A DNA stretch of 64,000 nucleotides, from positions 3,854,001 to 3,918,000 of the forward strand of contig NC_084935.1 in NCBI RefSeq assembly GCF_958298935.1, written 5' to 3'. Of this stretch, positions 1 to 12,770 are shown piece after piece (position 1 is the first letter of the stretch; each line of letters begins with the position of its first letter). The position numbers and the translations under genes are program-made. This stretch comes from Phragmites australis (taxonomy: Eukaryota; Streptophyta; Magnoliopsida; Poales; Poaceae). The notes under the pieces are model-generated. The model made no database searches and had not been told where the DNA came from. It saw only the letters and a program-made list of their open reading frames with translations.

Positions 1-3000
1 GTAACCTGGCATCCAAGGTGAAGATATCGACAATCAGGACCATCAGGATATAATTCACGAAACCTTGTGACATTTGTAAACATGCATAGTTCAACAATTC
101 TGTTCTGTCACATGCAAAGTGCTGTGGAATGTTCTAGGCGTTTAGTAGTTCAAGTCACCAAGCCGAGCACGTTAATAGCAAAATATAAGGCATACATCCA
201 GAGGAGCATGCTCAAATAGATATTACCTCGTGAGCAAGATTTCCAACATAAACAGTTCTGTACAATGGATTGTTCTCTGGGGCATCTTCATTTGCTTTCC
301 CTTTCCCATCTTCTGGACAAGACAAACAGGCCCTTAAAGGTTTCTTGAGAAAGAAAAAATAAAGCACTATCAATAGTATGAACATGCAACAGATGCATAC
401 AATATACCTGTCAAGTTGTTAGTCGGATCAGCTACACTTTTCGAATCAGAAGTTTGCTTGTCCTCGCCATTGTTGGCACCCTTCGTTGCCCAGTTGCAGC
501 GAATCTGCCGGCTTCCAAGCCATTGACCTACAAAAGTTATGTTTACATTTTTTTTATCACCAGCTTTCTGGATCGAAGGTCGTTTTTTAAGATACAATTG
601 TGGAAAAGATCAATTGAATAAAGATAATTGCCAACTTCAACACCCAAAATTGAAGCCCGAGTGAGGAAATGTTGGGGGGGGGGGGGGGGGAGGTGCACAC
701 AGCATACCATTTAGGTCATTTATGGCACTCTGGGCATCCTGAAAACTCAACAAATGAACCTTCAGTAAATAGCAGGAGCAGACAAACAACTAATGCAAAT
801 GCTACGCTCTGGGCATTGGCACACCTGTTGATCCCTGAAGGAAACAAAGCCATAACCTCTTGATCTTCCAGTCTTTTGATCCCACATTACTCGAGCATCA
901 CTAGACAACAACAAAAAAGTGTAACTGACACTCTATACAAACCTCAGTTATTCCCTAAACAAACTTTAATTTATTTTTCCCTTGAGATGGCCATGCTAGT
1001 CAATCATTCCCATTATAAAACCAAGTTCATTAAACGAAATGAAATGTGAAATTGGAGAGATAGCCCAGTGGCAACACAGGCACCATTGCCTATTGACGAA
1101 TGTTACTTACTGAGGGTCTGAGAGAATAGCGACATCAAAGAATCGTAGATGAAGAAAACATTAACTGGAAGAGAATTAATTGATCGTACAAATAGGATTA
1201 CTTACGAGCAGCTGGCATATCCTGAAAAGAATGCAAATAATGCAGAATCTGTAATCTCTGGGCTAAGGTCCCCAACAAATATGTTGAAATGGTCTGAAAG
1301 AGGAATAAGAATAACCATATTTCATCAAAAGCTATACCAAAAGATGCAAAAATAGTGGATTAAAAGCAACCATAGTATGAACCTGTTGTATCCTCCCTCT
1401 GTCCACTAGCATATGCCCAATTAACTCGGATGGGCTGCCCAAAACTGAAACAATATTATTCAATAAGCACATAGTTCTGGGACAGTAAAAGAACATAACT
1501 AAATTCCAACAAAACTAGATCTAGATGCAGCTGCTATATTTTCCTCTTACATTTGCCTCCCGTTAAGTGTCAAAGTTGCTAGTGCAGCTGATCTGTGTTC
1601 ATAATAGTCAACAAAACCATAAGATGACTGCAAAAAAGGAATACGACAAAACGTCAATCATGAAATCTTTGCAATACTAGACTGTGTCAAATCGAATCAC
1701 ATTCAAAGGCATGCTGTTTGAAAATAGTATAACATCATCAAAAAGAAAAAAACAGGGAAGAAAGACAAACCTTTTCTTTTCTTATAAGCTTGCATCCTTC
1801 AACCAAACCAACGCTCTGAAAAACCTCTCGGAGAAGTGCCTCTGTCACTTGGACATGAACATTGCCCACAAATCTAAAATTTAAGAAAAACACTGTGACC
1901 AAGCTTGCAATGCAGTATTTTCAAGTAGATAAGAAAACGATATAATAATAAAACAAATAATAGTTTTGGCTTAGCTTTTATGAACAGAAATAATCAGGTG
2001 TGCTTTGATTTTTGGAAGGTATCACAACAATAGTGGTGGTAACAATTGACAGGGCTTGAGCATAGTGGTTTGCAAATAGATCTTATAAGCACATGCAGGA
2101 TACTTAATTCATCAAACATTCAGCAACCAAAGAAATTGATGATGTAACATTCAAGTTCGAGTGTATTTTTCAAAAATATATACAACTAAGAATGACTGGC
2201 AAATGGTCAAAATGCATTTCAGGCCTCAGTGATTGCTAAGTGATCTCATAAAAGCTCACAACAAGTCTGTGGAGTAATGTAAGTATAAATGAAAGATTCC
2301 CCCCAAGGCCGGACAGCTAGTTGAAACTAGATACTGCCAAATCACATAAGTGCAGTAAAGAAGAAGCCCTGTAGCAAAAAAGTGACCTAGTATCGATTTT
2401 CAAGCATGCACAGAAAGGACAATAAACAAACATATAAAAAAATCCCTAATGGGACTCACACACTGCGGCATGCACTTGTATCAAAACCAGGAGGCAGATT
2501 TCCAGTAAGGATTGGCTCTATCTGCAAAAATGAAAAGGTAAAAACATGGAAAGAAAGAAATAAAAATCTACGAATAATTGAAAAATCCTAAGCAAAAAGA
2601 AGGCCTGTATTCAGAAACTCTGCAAGGCACCGTAAAATACTGCAAGAAAGTTCCAACATAGTAAGAAGGCTGCATACTTTGCACAGTGGCAAAATGAAAC
2701 AGGAGCACCAAACCTAAAGTCAATTAAGACCTGATTAACAGGGCAAAAGAGTATATGTAAACATGAAACATCAAAATGTCAACTAAATGCAAAATAACCA
2801 CTTTATGCGAGATGAGTAGATGACTGACCAGCCAACACCAAATTTACTGATCTTAGTTAAAGGAAGTTACAGACTAATCAAATGTGGATATGTACATATA
2901 AAGAAAACTACAACGATGCAGCCCATGCGAAAGATGTAAGGATTTACCACAATTTGCTAAGAGAATCACCTTATGAACTCCCTGTCATTCACTACAATCA

Positions 3001-3685
3001 TTTTCGACTAAGGGGAAGCTCTTGTGTTTCTTTTTTATAGTATCCACAACAAGTCCTGGCCGATTCACTACAATCATGACAACAAAGAATTTTAAAAAAA
3101 CCCTAGTGACCATCCCTTCACCAAATCAAGCATCAAAACACATCAGATACCGCAATCTGCTAACAGAATCACCTTCAGATCACTCAGGCTGCTCCTTTTA
3201 GACAATCGAACTGTCACCAACACTAAAACCACAAGCAAACGAAATCTAATTCCTCCCTATTTCGACTGGGCGACCAGCCTAACCCAAACCACCCGACAGC
3301 ATAATTATGACAAGTTTCTGAAAATCACTGGTTCGCTGCCTCACATCACGCATTACAAAATTAGAAACGCCTCCGATCAACCTCTAGGCTCTAGCACGAA
3401 ACCGAGTACAGCTAAGCGAATCGAAGCCCTAGAGCCCTCAACGCGAAGAGCACCAAACGCGTCTCGAATCGCTCTTAAAACAGAGAAAGCAGGGAGCAAG
3501 CTTTCGCGCGGCAGGCTACCAGGCTGGTGGTGCGGGCGTGGGTAGCAGGTACGGACCGGCTGGGTCGGTGCGGCGGCGAGGAGCGGGTGGTGCGCCGGCA
3601 GCAGGGGCGGCATGGGGTACATGGACTGCAGCGCTGCCGCCTGCTGCATCAGCGCGGCCGCGGCCTGCTTCTGGTGGTGCTGCAT
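1..3685 (-). CDS. UBP1: UBP1-like oligouridylate-binding protein, three RRMs (3' end outside window)
   Basis: This is the N-terminal ~289 residues of a plant UBP1/TIA-1-type RNA-binding protein, a nuclear U-rich pre-mRNA binder that also enters stress granules. Exons read on the minus strand: 3685-3520, 2517-2460, 1873-1771, 1627-1551, 1444-1383, 1293-1206, 900-825, 738-708, 527-408 and 312-227. Phases join cleanly. Residues 1-55 are a Gln/Ala/Pro/His-rich leader starting [15 protein letters not shown]. The family signature [13 protein letters not shown] follows. RRM1 (about 74-150) has [11 protein letters not shown] and [17 protein letters not shown]2 (about 158-230) has [13 protein letters not shown] and SRGYGFVSF. 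The linker contains [14 protein letters not shown], and RRM3 begins with [11 protein letters not shown]. The acceptor of exon 2 is ambiguous (2521 or 2517, AG sites 4 bp apart); 2517 matches the phase of donor 3519. The remaining exons lie left of position 1. Confidence 0.93.
674..690. repeat. 17-bp poly-G run in a UBP1 intron
   Basis: An uninterrupted run of 17 G (C on the transcribed strand) lies a few bases beyond the donor at 707 of the UBP1-like gene. Such runs vary in length between individuals and are prone to sequencing error. It is intronic and does not change the protein. Confidence 0.9.
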
Positions 3686-3829
3686 CGGGTCGCCCAGCGG
3701 TCCCGCGCCTACCTCCTCCTCGGAGTCGAGACGACGCGAGGGTAGGGCTTTGGTGGAGCGGAGAGAGGAGGGGGGATGAGGAGAAGCGTCGAGAAGGTTG
3801 GGGGCAGAGAGAGCTGCAATATATGATTT

Positions 3830-5250
3830 ATACAGTATACGGTAGCTTAGATCGATTGAAACTAATTATATCTTATCATAACAGTAAAATCTTACTAATA
3901 TTTATTATATATTTATCTATATTTTTAGTAGTTAAATACATGTGCGTTGTAATAGATTAAAAAAATTATAAGATAATATAGTTGATTAGGTTAAACCAAT
4001 ACAAATAACACGACACAATAAGTCAACTACGGGTTCAATTTCACCATAAAGGATGTATATCTTAGAGAAAAATGCATTTATATTTTTATAGCTCAACATG
4101 ATCTCATTTTAAAATATATTTATTGGGCTATAAATTGTCATTGTGCTTTTGAATATATTCTTTGGTGTATCAAAACATAGATGGATTCAAACGTGGACAG
4201 ATCAGAACATATTATATTTAGAAGACAGCCAAATACCCATGGGTTAAAACGGAACCCAACACAAACACACAAATGTTAAGTGTACGCATGCATGATGTAA
4301 TACTTACCTCAAGTATATATGAAGAAACGGATCAACATGCTCACATGCCAATCATTCTTTCTTTTTTTACCTTGCTCGATCACAACTTCAACTATGTGCA
4401 GACGATAGCAGCATAGGAATCAAATTTAAGGTCTATGCTCTCTCAAAATGGAAGAAACCACTCATAGGAAAAAAATACATGTATATTCGATACTGGCAGT
4501 TGGTAGATAACAAAATAACAAAACATAAATTGACGTGTTCGCATGCTTTCTACTTTGATGAGTACACAATGGTGGGCCGGAGGACAACATATACATGTCT
4601 CATTTGCTGTTGATGGGACATGCACATTTGTGTTAGCTGACGGGAGACCCAAAGTCCAAAACTATGCAGCCAATCACCCATAAGCATAGCAGATGGGAAA
4701 TCCTTGCTTCAGGCGGTCTTTCAATAAGTACACCTGAAAGGAACAAAAAGTAAGGAACAAATGAGCCAAATCAGCAAGCACACGCACAATGGAGGGGTTC
4801 TTGCTAAGGACTGCCTCTCTCTATGTCAACAGAATTTATCTATGCCATTCAAGACAAGGTTCATTTTCAATCAAATGCATTTTGATCTGAGGAGCATTCA
4901 ATATAGTTGAGGATGGTCTGCCCCTATGCTTTGTTGAATGTTATAGCCAAATTGAGCCTGATAGAAAACTGCTTACTTTTAAACTAGAAAGGGAACATCT
5001 CATCATTAGAGAGGCACAAGGGGGTCCGAGGCAGAAAAAATCCTCTTTTCAGCATGTTGCCTCAGCACAATCTCTGCATCGATGGTATTTCTCTGAAACC
5101 CCTGGATCACTTACCATGTCCCATTGCAAAGTCCGTTCGCGGGGTTAATGTTTCTAAGTATTATGATAGGCGGTTCATCTTGAGCTTTAGAACGTGTGAA
5201 GCAGTGGTGCGTCGAGCTCGTCTAAGGTGTTGATGACCACGGCAGACAAG
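3830..5250. other. Gene-free AT-rich spacer upstream of UBP1
   Basis: The UBP1-like gene's promoter and 5' UTR lie at roughly 3686-3850. Beyond that the sequence is AT-rich with only short open frames, no splice-consistent coding signal and no recognisable repeat ends. Confidence 0.6.
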
Positions 5251-5259
5251 CTCGAGGAG

Positions 5260-5770
5260 CTCCGCTCACCCCTTCACAGTCACCGTTGGGATGCAGTTGC
5301 AGCTAGCTTGACCGAAAATTGATGCAGAACCATGCTCCCCAGAGCAGCAAATGAATCGACCTCCACCACCCCGAATTGGTATCCACCATCGACGAATTGG
5401 GCCTCCACCGCCCCCAAATCGGCACCCACCGTCCATGAATCGGCTACCCTCATGCAAGAATCGGTATCTGTTGTCGAATCGGCCTTTCCCACGCAGGAAT
5501 CTGTCTTCACCGCCCCCAATTGGACTTGGTCGACCTCGAGAGTCGCCAATCCCCATCCCCCTTCTTCTCTGGGTCACCTCTCTCTCGCTGGTTGGAAGTT
5601 GCCGGTTTCAGCCCACGCCACGCCGGATCTAGTGCTTGTGCGGCCTCGTACTGTCGCTCCAGCCTAGTTCAACACTCGCTCAACATCGCGATGGAGCTGT
5701 GCAGGCAGGGAGTGCCACCACTGTTGTGTTAGTTGCACTCCGTTGGTGGCTGCTCTCGTCGTCCATGTTC
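5260..5770. other. GC-richer patch with overlapping anonymous open frames
   Basis: Several frames stay open on both strands because of a simple codon-like repeat (variants of 'aatcggcctccaccgcccccaa'-type units, Pro/Ser/Asn-rich on plus and Gly/Arg/Asp-rich on minus). No family is recognisable. It resembles low-complexity exon debris, possibly carried by a mobile element, and it directly abuts the Helitron-like element at 5965. I do not call a gene. Confidence 0.4.
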
Positions 5771-6095
5771 GGAGATTTATCTAGTGGTGGATCCCCATGA
5801 CGTGTCAATTAGAACCATAGAACTTTACCACGCAGGCACCACGTGGCATGCCATCTCAGTGTCAAGACCCCTCTGAACCGGTATGGACCTGATTGACATG
5901 ATTTGGCAACATTAATGGCCTAGAAATGCATTTTCAGAGTTTATGGACCTAAATGACACGTGCGTTAAGTGTCCGTGCGTTACAGCGGGAGCCAAAAAAT
6001 TTCACGATATAGTATAATTGATGGTGTTTAACTAATGCAAAATGATAATATGCCTAGCCAATGACTTGCGAACTTGGTGTATGCCCAGCCAGTGT

Positions 6096-6958
6096 CATCA
6101 TGAATTAGAACTTGGCGTAACCTATATTTCCTATACTGATCAAGAAGCAATTCATGCTTATAAAGGCGTTGGGTGACGAGAACTGCATGTAACAAGCTGA
6201 CGAATGGTAGAAAATCATACCCTAGTTTCAATAAGATTACACAACTTAAACTTCAATAAAGTCGCCCTGTCCAAGTCGCCAATTGAAAGAATCTTGATTT
6301 TTCTGGAAACAAAGAAGGAAGACATGCCATTGTAATATATATATTACATCTAACAAAATAAGGAAGGACAACCATCCAAGCAATGCAGTCAAAAAGGTAG
6401 AAACATGGTAATAGGAAAATTAATCTGAGGGCGAACAATGCACGGACAATGTGGACTATACAACATAACTGCAATTACCCCTCCTATTGAAACTTTCTAT
6501 GCAAAAAAATTCCTATATATAAATTGACAAGAAAGTGCCATCATGAATTAAAACTTGGTGTAACATATATTTCCTATACCGATTAAGAAGCAATTCATGC
6601 TCACAAAGGCGTTGGATGACGGGAATTGCATGTAACAAGCCAACGAATGGTATGAAATCATACCCTGGTTTCAACAAGATTTCATAGCTTAAACTCAATA
6701 AAGTGGCATCTGGTCTCCCTGTCCAAGTCATCAATTGAAAGAATCTTGATTTTTTGGAAACAAAGAAGGAAGACATGCCACTGTAAAATATATATTACAT
6801 CTAACAAAATAAGGAAGGATAGCTATCCAAGCAAAGCAGTCAAAACGGTAGAAATAGGGTAATAGTAAAATTAATCTCAGGACAAATAATGCACTGACAA
6901 TGTGGACTATACAACATAACTGCAATTACCCTTCTACGAAAACTTTCTATGTAAAAAA
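6096..6958. repeat. Tandem duplication A inside the Helitron-like element (two ~425-bp copies)
   Basis: Copy 1 (about 6096-6516) and copy 2 (about 6539-6958) align almost end to end, offset by about 443 bp. Shared landmarks are the tcatgaatta...cttggygtaac start, 'aaacaaagaaggaagacatg', 'acatctaacaaaataaggaa' and the end 'actatacaacataactgcaa'. Copies differ by scattered substitutions and small indels; for example copy 2 has extra bases around 6707-6718. No reading frame is conserved across both copies beyond incidental ones. Confidence 0.9.
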
Positions 6959-8023
6959 TGTCTTAGTAACTCAATCGAAATAGTTGCCTTAGGATCGGAC
7001 CTACGGAGACCAAATTGAACAAAGTTGCAAAAAAAAAAAAGAGTGGATAGTGAATAGAAATGAACAACAAAACTTTGAAGCAACCGCTCCGAGTTTTGAC
7101 ATTACTAACTGCAACAAGCAGATGAATGCAGAACCTTGAGACATGTCTTTACTAAACATGCATAAAGTATTGAACATGTAGAGATTATACAATAAGAAAA
7201 CCAGAACTCATAGGGCACAAGCTCACTCTACATTGTCTCCTCCTATGTTGTGATGAAGCAAACATCAAGTCTCTAACAATAATGGAGTCCAAATAATTTA
7301 GTTAAGATATTAAATTAAAAAAAAAACAACCATAGCAGAAAAATCAAAGAGAAAGATTATCGTACCAATTAAGTAATTTTACCAAAGGAAGTCTTGCCAA
7401 CAACAGAAAAATTGAAAATAGAAATAATAAGCACTTCTCTTTTTTTTTTTGTCTCACGCCTCTTTCCAATTATTTGGATGCATGAAATAAGTTTCTAGCT
7501 TATGTTATAACTCACGTTTTTCCCTAAGAAAAACTCTCCTGAATTATAAATCAAACTGCTGACATGACATATGATTTTATATGCAAAAAGTAGTACTGAA
7601 CAAGGCAAAACAATGGAGCATAACAAAGGAGAAAGTTTGAATTTTTTATCAATACGCACAACCCAAAAGAAATGGCATACCTAAGATTCAATAGATCAAG
7701 ATGATGCATGAATGCAATAATGCAGTCATTTAAGCATTTTTCATGTGCTTGTACTTCATCCAAGTAGCCTATATTAGTTTATAGTTCTCTCCAATGGCAA
7801 TAGATGCAAAAAGATAATATAATACAAACACATGATTTGACTATTCAAGTTACAACATTTGTGTTATTTGCATAACATATTTAAAACTGTTTAACCTATG
7901 TCTACCATTAATTGCAAACTATTCAACATAATTATGTTATTGCTAGTTTTCTTATTGAAAAAAAGGATGAGACATGTATGAACAAGCTACAACTATTGCA
8001 AACTATTGATAACACTCAAGCTG

Positions 8024-9022
8024 GGAGACCTAGGTAATTGGATAAAAAAAATACAACTCCACTAAAATTCCACAACACAGGAAGGCTTTTCTCAAACGGA
8101 CCGAATACGCATCTCAATTTCAAAAGAATATCTAACTGTAATACTATTTACCTTTTCATCCAAAATAACCATAGCAAGAGCAGAGTAGAGCAGATAAGTT
8201 TATCCGCTTCCTCAGTGACGGGCTCTCAACCTGAAACCAGCACAAGAGTGAATAATTTTGCATAAGATCCACCACAAGTCAATCCAACCAAGTGAACCAT
8301 ACATCGAATTAACCACAGATTCCATCTCAGATTCAAAAACTAACCCTAGATCTAACCATATGCGCGTGTGGCAGCTGTTGCGACTACCGAGTGAATCGGA
8401 CACTCCTAAATTGCAAAATCAGCAAACCAGCTCCCACAAATCGCTGCATTCGGTAGTAATCAGTATGTGAGTCATTAGCACTCTCATGTGTCCACATACC
8501 AAAGTCCACAAATAGTTGCATTTAGATACGTAGGAGACCTAGGTAATTGGATTAAAAAAATTACAGCTCCACTAAAATTCCACAACACAGGAAGGGCTTT
8601 TTCTCAAATGAACTAAATACGGATCTCGATTTCAAAAGATTATCTCACTATAATACTATTTACCCTTTCATCCAAAATGACCACAGCAAGAGCAGAGCAG
8701 TCTATCCGCTTCCTCAATGACAAGCTCTCAACCTAAAAACAGCACAAGAGTGAACAATTTTGCGTCACATCCATCATAAGTCAATCTAATCAAGTGAACC
8801 ATACATCGAATTAACCACATATTCCACCTCAGACTCAAGCACTAACCCTAGATCTAACCATATGCGAATGTGACAGATACTATGACTACCGAGTGAATAG
8901 GACACTCCTAAATTGCAAAATCAGCAAACCAGCACCCACAAATCACTGCATTCAACAGCAATCAGCATGTGAGTCATTAGCAGTCTCATGTATCCACATA
9001 CCGAAGTCAAGCATTTAGATAC
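8024..9022. repeat. Tandem duplication B inside the Helitron-like element (two ~490-bp copies)
   Basis: Copy 1 starts at 8024 and copy 2 at 8533, both with ggagacctaggtaattgg. Both contain 'ccactaaaattccacaacac', 'cctagatctaaccatatgcg' and 'gcaaaatcagcaaaccagc', and both end near gcatttagatac (about 8518 and 9012). Substitutions are scattered, so the duplication is old or has been relaxed. Copy 1 has an extra ~12 bp around 8184-8200. Confidence 0.9.
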
Positions 9023-9028
9023 ATACCT

Positions 9029-9720
9029 GTGAATGTTGGATGGTGGAGGCAGCGTCTTCAGTTCAATGATTTGTGTCCACCCCGGCGGTGGTTGAGAAGC
9101 GGCAATTGCGAAGTGCGGCGACGGATCTACACTCCAAGGAACCAGCGGATGCTTTGCACTCCAGGCAACAGTGGTGGCTCTTCATGCATGCGCGCTAGCC
9201 ACCATTCTCTGCTGCGGGCCGTCCCGGCTGGCAGCTCCGCCTCCGTGCAAATCCATGTGGAGACGGAGTGATTGACGGAGGGAGGAAAATCAGGAGGTGG
9301 AACAAAATTAGGGGGAGAGATGGAGGAGCGGGATGGGAGGCGACCAGGCGGGGGCACAAAATAGGAGAGGGAGTGGGTGCCTCCAGGAACTGGACCTCAA
9401 TGGCCTCCTTGCGAGATGATATGGACCCGTCGATGCGGTGGCAACGGCGAACTAGTCACTACGGTTGCTCGAGACGAAGGTGGTGGCGGATTGGTACAGT
9501 GGGCTGGGCCGAGGGTGATGGGTGATTTTGGGAGCTCGAGCGTCCGATTTTGGGGGTGCAAACAGGAAGGGAAGGGAAGGGTTCGGTGTGGTAGAGATCG
9601 GGGCAGGGATGCTGTGGGGGAATCGTGGTGGGGCGTCATGCTGTCTGCGGGGAAGGTGGCCCACATGTCGAGAGCGAGGGATTCATGGGGGCGCGGGACT
9701 CAGGTCGACGCAAGACTCAT
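9029..9720. other. GC-rich exon-like cargo near the Helitron 5' end
   Basis: This segment is much more GC-rich than its surroundings and has long overlapping open frames on both strands (about 89 codons at 9666-9397 minus, 142 codons at 9377-9805 plus). No family motif is visible. Position and composition suggest a captured first exon or 5' UTR of a host gene, which is common in grass Helitrons. Not assigned a function. Confidence 0.4.
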
Positions 9721-9774
9721 TAGAGACTTTTTAAATAGTAGAGATAGAGATATAATTCACCAGTTGTGGCGGAT

Positions 9775-10440
9775 TCAGACGATCTCTACCGTCCACTTAA
9801 GTTGATCAAATGGTTACCGTGCAAAGTTGAACCCCGTTTTTCTTCCAAAAATACGTTTAATCTTCCATTATTTATCTTCCATATCTAGATGTCCAATATT
9901 TATTTTTCATACATTCTAAAAATACATTCAATCTCCTATTATTTGTTTTTCATACTTTTTTAGATTGCTACATACTAGATTGATTCCACATGTGTAACAC
10001 GTGTGTGGTTTCTAATACAATCTAACATAAGGGAGTCTCCAGTCATGGGGAAGCATAAAGTTGGTTTGGGTTAGGCAGCGTGAAAGGGATATTGTTTTCT
10101 CTCTGATTTACGGTCTTTTCTTATGTGTGTCACTAAATTTGTGGGTCCGGATGAATCTTGCTTACTTTTCCATTGTTTTGCTTGGACTTGACTATCGTTT
10201 GACCATGCACGTGTTAGACAATCGGAATGCATAACCAAATATGGATACACACCAGTGCTCCCCATTCTGTATTTATGCACCTCCGCTCCAGACCGTATCA
10301 CACAACGCGGGAGCCAACTAGCTTGAGCCCAACAGAGATGACATGGTGTGAGGAATTTTCATGCTCACTCCTTCCCCTCTTGTTGTCTCCAACACTTAAC
10401 AAGTACCATCATTTCTTCCTCCTATATGAACACAAAGAGT
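9775..10440. other. Spacer without identifiable gene
   Basis: AT-rich sequence with a weak internal duplication of 'ttcatacwtt/attatttrttttcat' phrases around 9850-9960. I see no coding signal. Confidence 0.5.
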
Positions 10441-10795
10441 AAAATGGGTTCAATCGAAGCAATTTCATATGAAAACACAAGCAAACTTGTTTCGGTTTAC
10501 AAGCAAATTTTACAAACTTAGTACGCAAGTTGTTTCAATTTGCAAGGCAATATATACATATTCAAAGAGCAAATTTCAACTCAAAGATTAAATTCATATA
10601 CAAAACTCAAATAGCAAATTTATTTCAGTTTGCAAGCAAATCCATACAAACCCAACGAGCAAATTTATTTCAATTTACAAAAGTAAATCCATAGCAACTC
10701 AGAAAAAGCATATATGTTTCGAACCACAAAGCAAATCTATATGAACTCAGTAAGCAAATGTGTTTACTTTACTAGTAAATCCATATGAATAGAAA
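10440..10795. repeat. Degenerate minisatellite, ~55-60 bp units
   Basis: At least six imperfect copies of a unit built from 'gagcaaatttrtttcaattt' + 'gcaagcaaatccatacaaac' + 'tcar' run head to tail. Clear unit starts are near 10480, 10520, 10565, 10615, 10660, 10725 and 10760. Unit lengths vary and divergence is high. Confidence 0.75.
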
Positions 10796-10799
10796 AGGA

Positions 10800-11620
10800 A
10801 AGTTATTGTGTTTCTTCTTCACCGTTGCCACGAGATGTTAGTGGTGTAGGAGCGCAACAACAAACGCCATCACAGGGGATGATTTGATGTGTGCTCGTGG
10901 CTGCAATAGCTCCCAAAGCTACACGACAAGCGAGATGATCTTGATGCCTCTGGAACATATACAACTGCATACTTATGGAGCTGGGATACCGCCTAACAAT
11001 GAGCATGGGCATGTCCACAGTGGAGGATGGGGCCTCATCACCGTTGTTTGTTGTCCTACCAGACACCATCTCCGGACACGTTACATCCCCTGTGTAACCA
11101 TGCCCATATCTGCATATGGCCTTCGAACATTGAGCATGCGGCCTTCAAGTGTTGAGCAGAGCGCAGTAATAGATGGGCTACCCCTCAGATGCGCCACCAT
11201 GATGCACGGGCCCCTCCATCAGCCCAGATTTGAGATGGCTTTCCAGCTCTCGGACAACCTATGCAGCAGGGTCACTAGGCAACCTAGGCAGCGAGGAGCA
11301 CCGAGAAAAGCTCTAGATGCTGCTGGAGTAGCGAAGAGAAAGGAGAATGGGATGTGGAAGCAAAGGTCTCCCAATGCTCGATTCGGGGCCGATTTGGGTG
11401 GAGAGATCCTCGATTCGACGAGCTTGAAGGAGAAAGGGAATAATGTGATGTCTCACAAAGCTTCTGAACGAGATTGAAAGGGTTCTTTCGATGAAGACAA
11501 AAAGGTCACGTAGTGGTTGTGGGTCCCATGGGAGGATGGGCGCTTGGGCGGTGGTGAGAGGCCCTCACATCGATCGGACGGTGCATGCCACAAGATAAAC
11601 GGATGCACGCTCGGAATTTA
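10800..11620. other. Anonymous mixed-composition segment, 197-codon open frame
   Basis: A 197-codon frame is open on plus (10884-11477) and partly shadowed on minus (11069-10803). The predicted protein has no recognisable domain and an irregular composition. The 3' third (about 11360-11480) looks like the reverse complement of a 5' UTR/first-exon region. It may be a captured gene fragment next to the minisatellite. I would not annotate it as a gene without transcript support. Confidence 0.3.
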
Positions 11621-12770
11621 GATTTTTATCATTTTGTTTTCTTTCTTATACTATTTTGCAACAAGTAGGAGTGGTTTTGTACAACTTTAAATTAATACTA
11701 ATTGCAAGATTTGGTCTAAGCATTTGTCGGCTGACAGTAGGATAATGTACAATAAAACACATATACTTGGAGTACATGTTTTCTGCTTGTTTTGTGTTAT
11801 CTCTGATTTCCACGAATGATGTTGTTTATATGATTATAATTGTTTTTTGTTTGCCGGGTGATTGTAATTTTTTATGTACCAATAGCCACCAATGCGACCA
11901 GTGTTGGACAGCATACATTCTAGGGTAGTCAAACTACCATTTTGGATTTTCATCGTTTGTCACCGGTACCGCCGATGAGATAGCCTTATCGGCCCGGCTT
12001 TTATCCGAACAAGTTTGAATGTTACTTGAAGTCGTGGCCACTGATAACAAGAGTTGGTCAAAATTGGGCAGAAAGAAATCGATTCTGAAATGCCGATGAT
12101 AACTTGGCAAAATTTCGTCCGATTGACCCATGAACAAATCACATTTTTTCTCTTGAGAAACAAAATATGATCAGAACTTCAGAACCTTATGGTCCAAAAG
12201 TAAACTAGTCTCACAGGCCAGCCCAACTTCCTGTACCACACCAACGACGTCTCGTCGCGCTCAGCATTTTGTCAAGCTGTGGCCCAAAACAACCGGTGCA
12301 TGCATATGCATTCAGGGCTACCTCGTTTAAATCGCACTGCACCACGGCGTAGGACACCTTCGGATTTGGAAGAAAATTTGATAAGATCTCTTGCAAAAAA
12401 TTCTCGCAGGATCTTAATCTACGTCATTTCTCTTTTATCTGACGGTTGCGTGTGTAAGGAAGAAAGAAACATAGAACACGTGTCACGGGTATTATAAAAT
12501 TTTATTTCTTTATCTTTAGTTTGCGCTTCACCAGCTCCAGACTAGAATTAGTTTAAAAATAATTTTATAAGAATGATAGCTTAAAATAAATTATATATTA
12601 AAAGCTAAAAAAATCAACTTCTAGCTCACTTCCTATAGAAAATCATTTATTTTATAAAATTTATCCTAAAAACTATTAAAAAATCAATTTCAATCGCAAA
12701 ATCATTCCCTCGAAAAAATTACTTCTCTAAAAAAATTAAATCAAAAGAACTCAACCACACAGCCCCTCAC
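11620..12770. other. AT-rich spacer
   Basis: No gene. Positions 12490-12760 are strongly AT-rich with 'ttttataaaattt'-like stretches suggestive of a MITE, but clear terminal repeats were not found. Confidence 0.5.

Larger units (their letters stand above)
5965..9746 (-). mobile_element. Helitron-like non-autonomous element
   Basis: On the minus strand the right edge reads A|TCTCTATCTCTACTATTT followed by AAAAAGTC. This matches the TC-starting 5' terminus typical of plant Helitrons, preceded by the expected A. About 3.78 kb away, the other edge on the minus strand (about 5990-5965) has a GC-rich hairpin-like segment, CCCGCTGTAACGCACGG, followed by ACTTAA. This resembles a decayed Helitron 3' hairpin plus CTRR end. 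No Rep/helicase coding was seen, so it would be non-autonomous. Inside are two separate tandem duplications and a GC-rich, exon-like segment near the 5' end. The left boundary is uncertain by about 20 bp because the CTRR tetranucleotide is not intact. Confidence 0.6.

Noticed and set aside
1088..1130. A possible extra UBP1 exon (DVAILSDPQ on minus) with a good donor-like GTAAGTAAC
   Set aside because: It would interrupt the [12 protein letters not shown] junction conserved in UBP1. The flanking exons join in phase without it.
10884..11477. 197-codon plus frame as a gene
   Set aside because: No recognisable domain, irregular composition, and repeat-rich surroundings.
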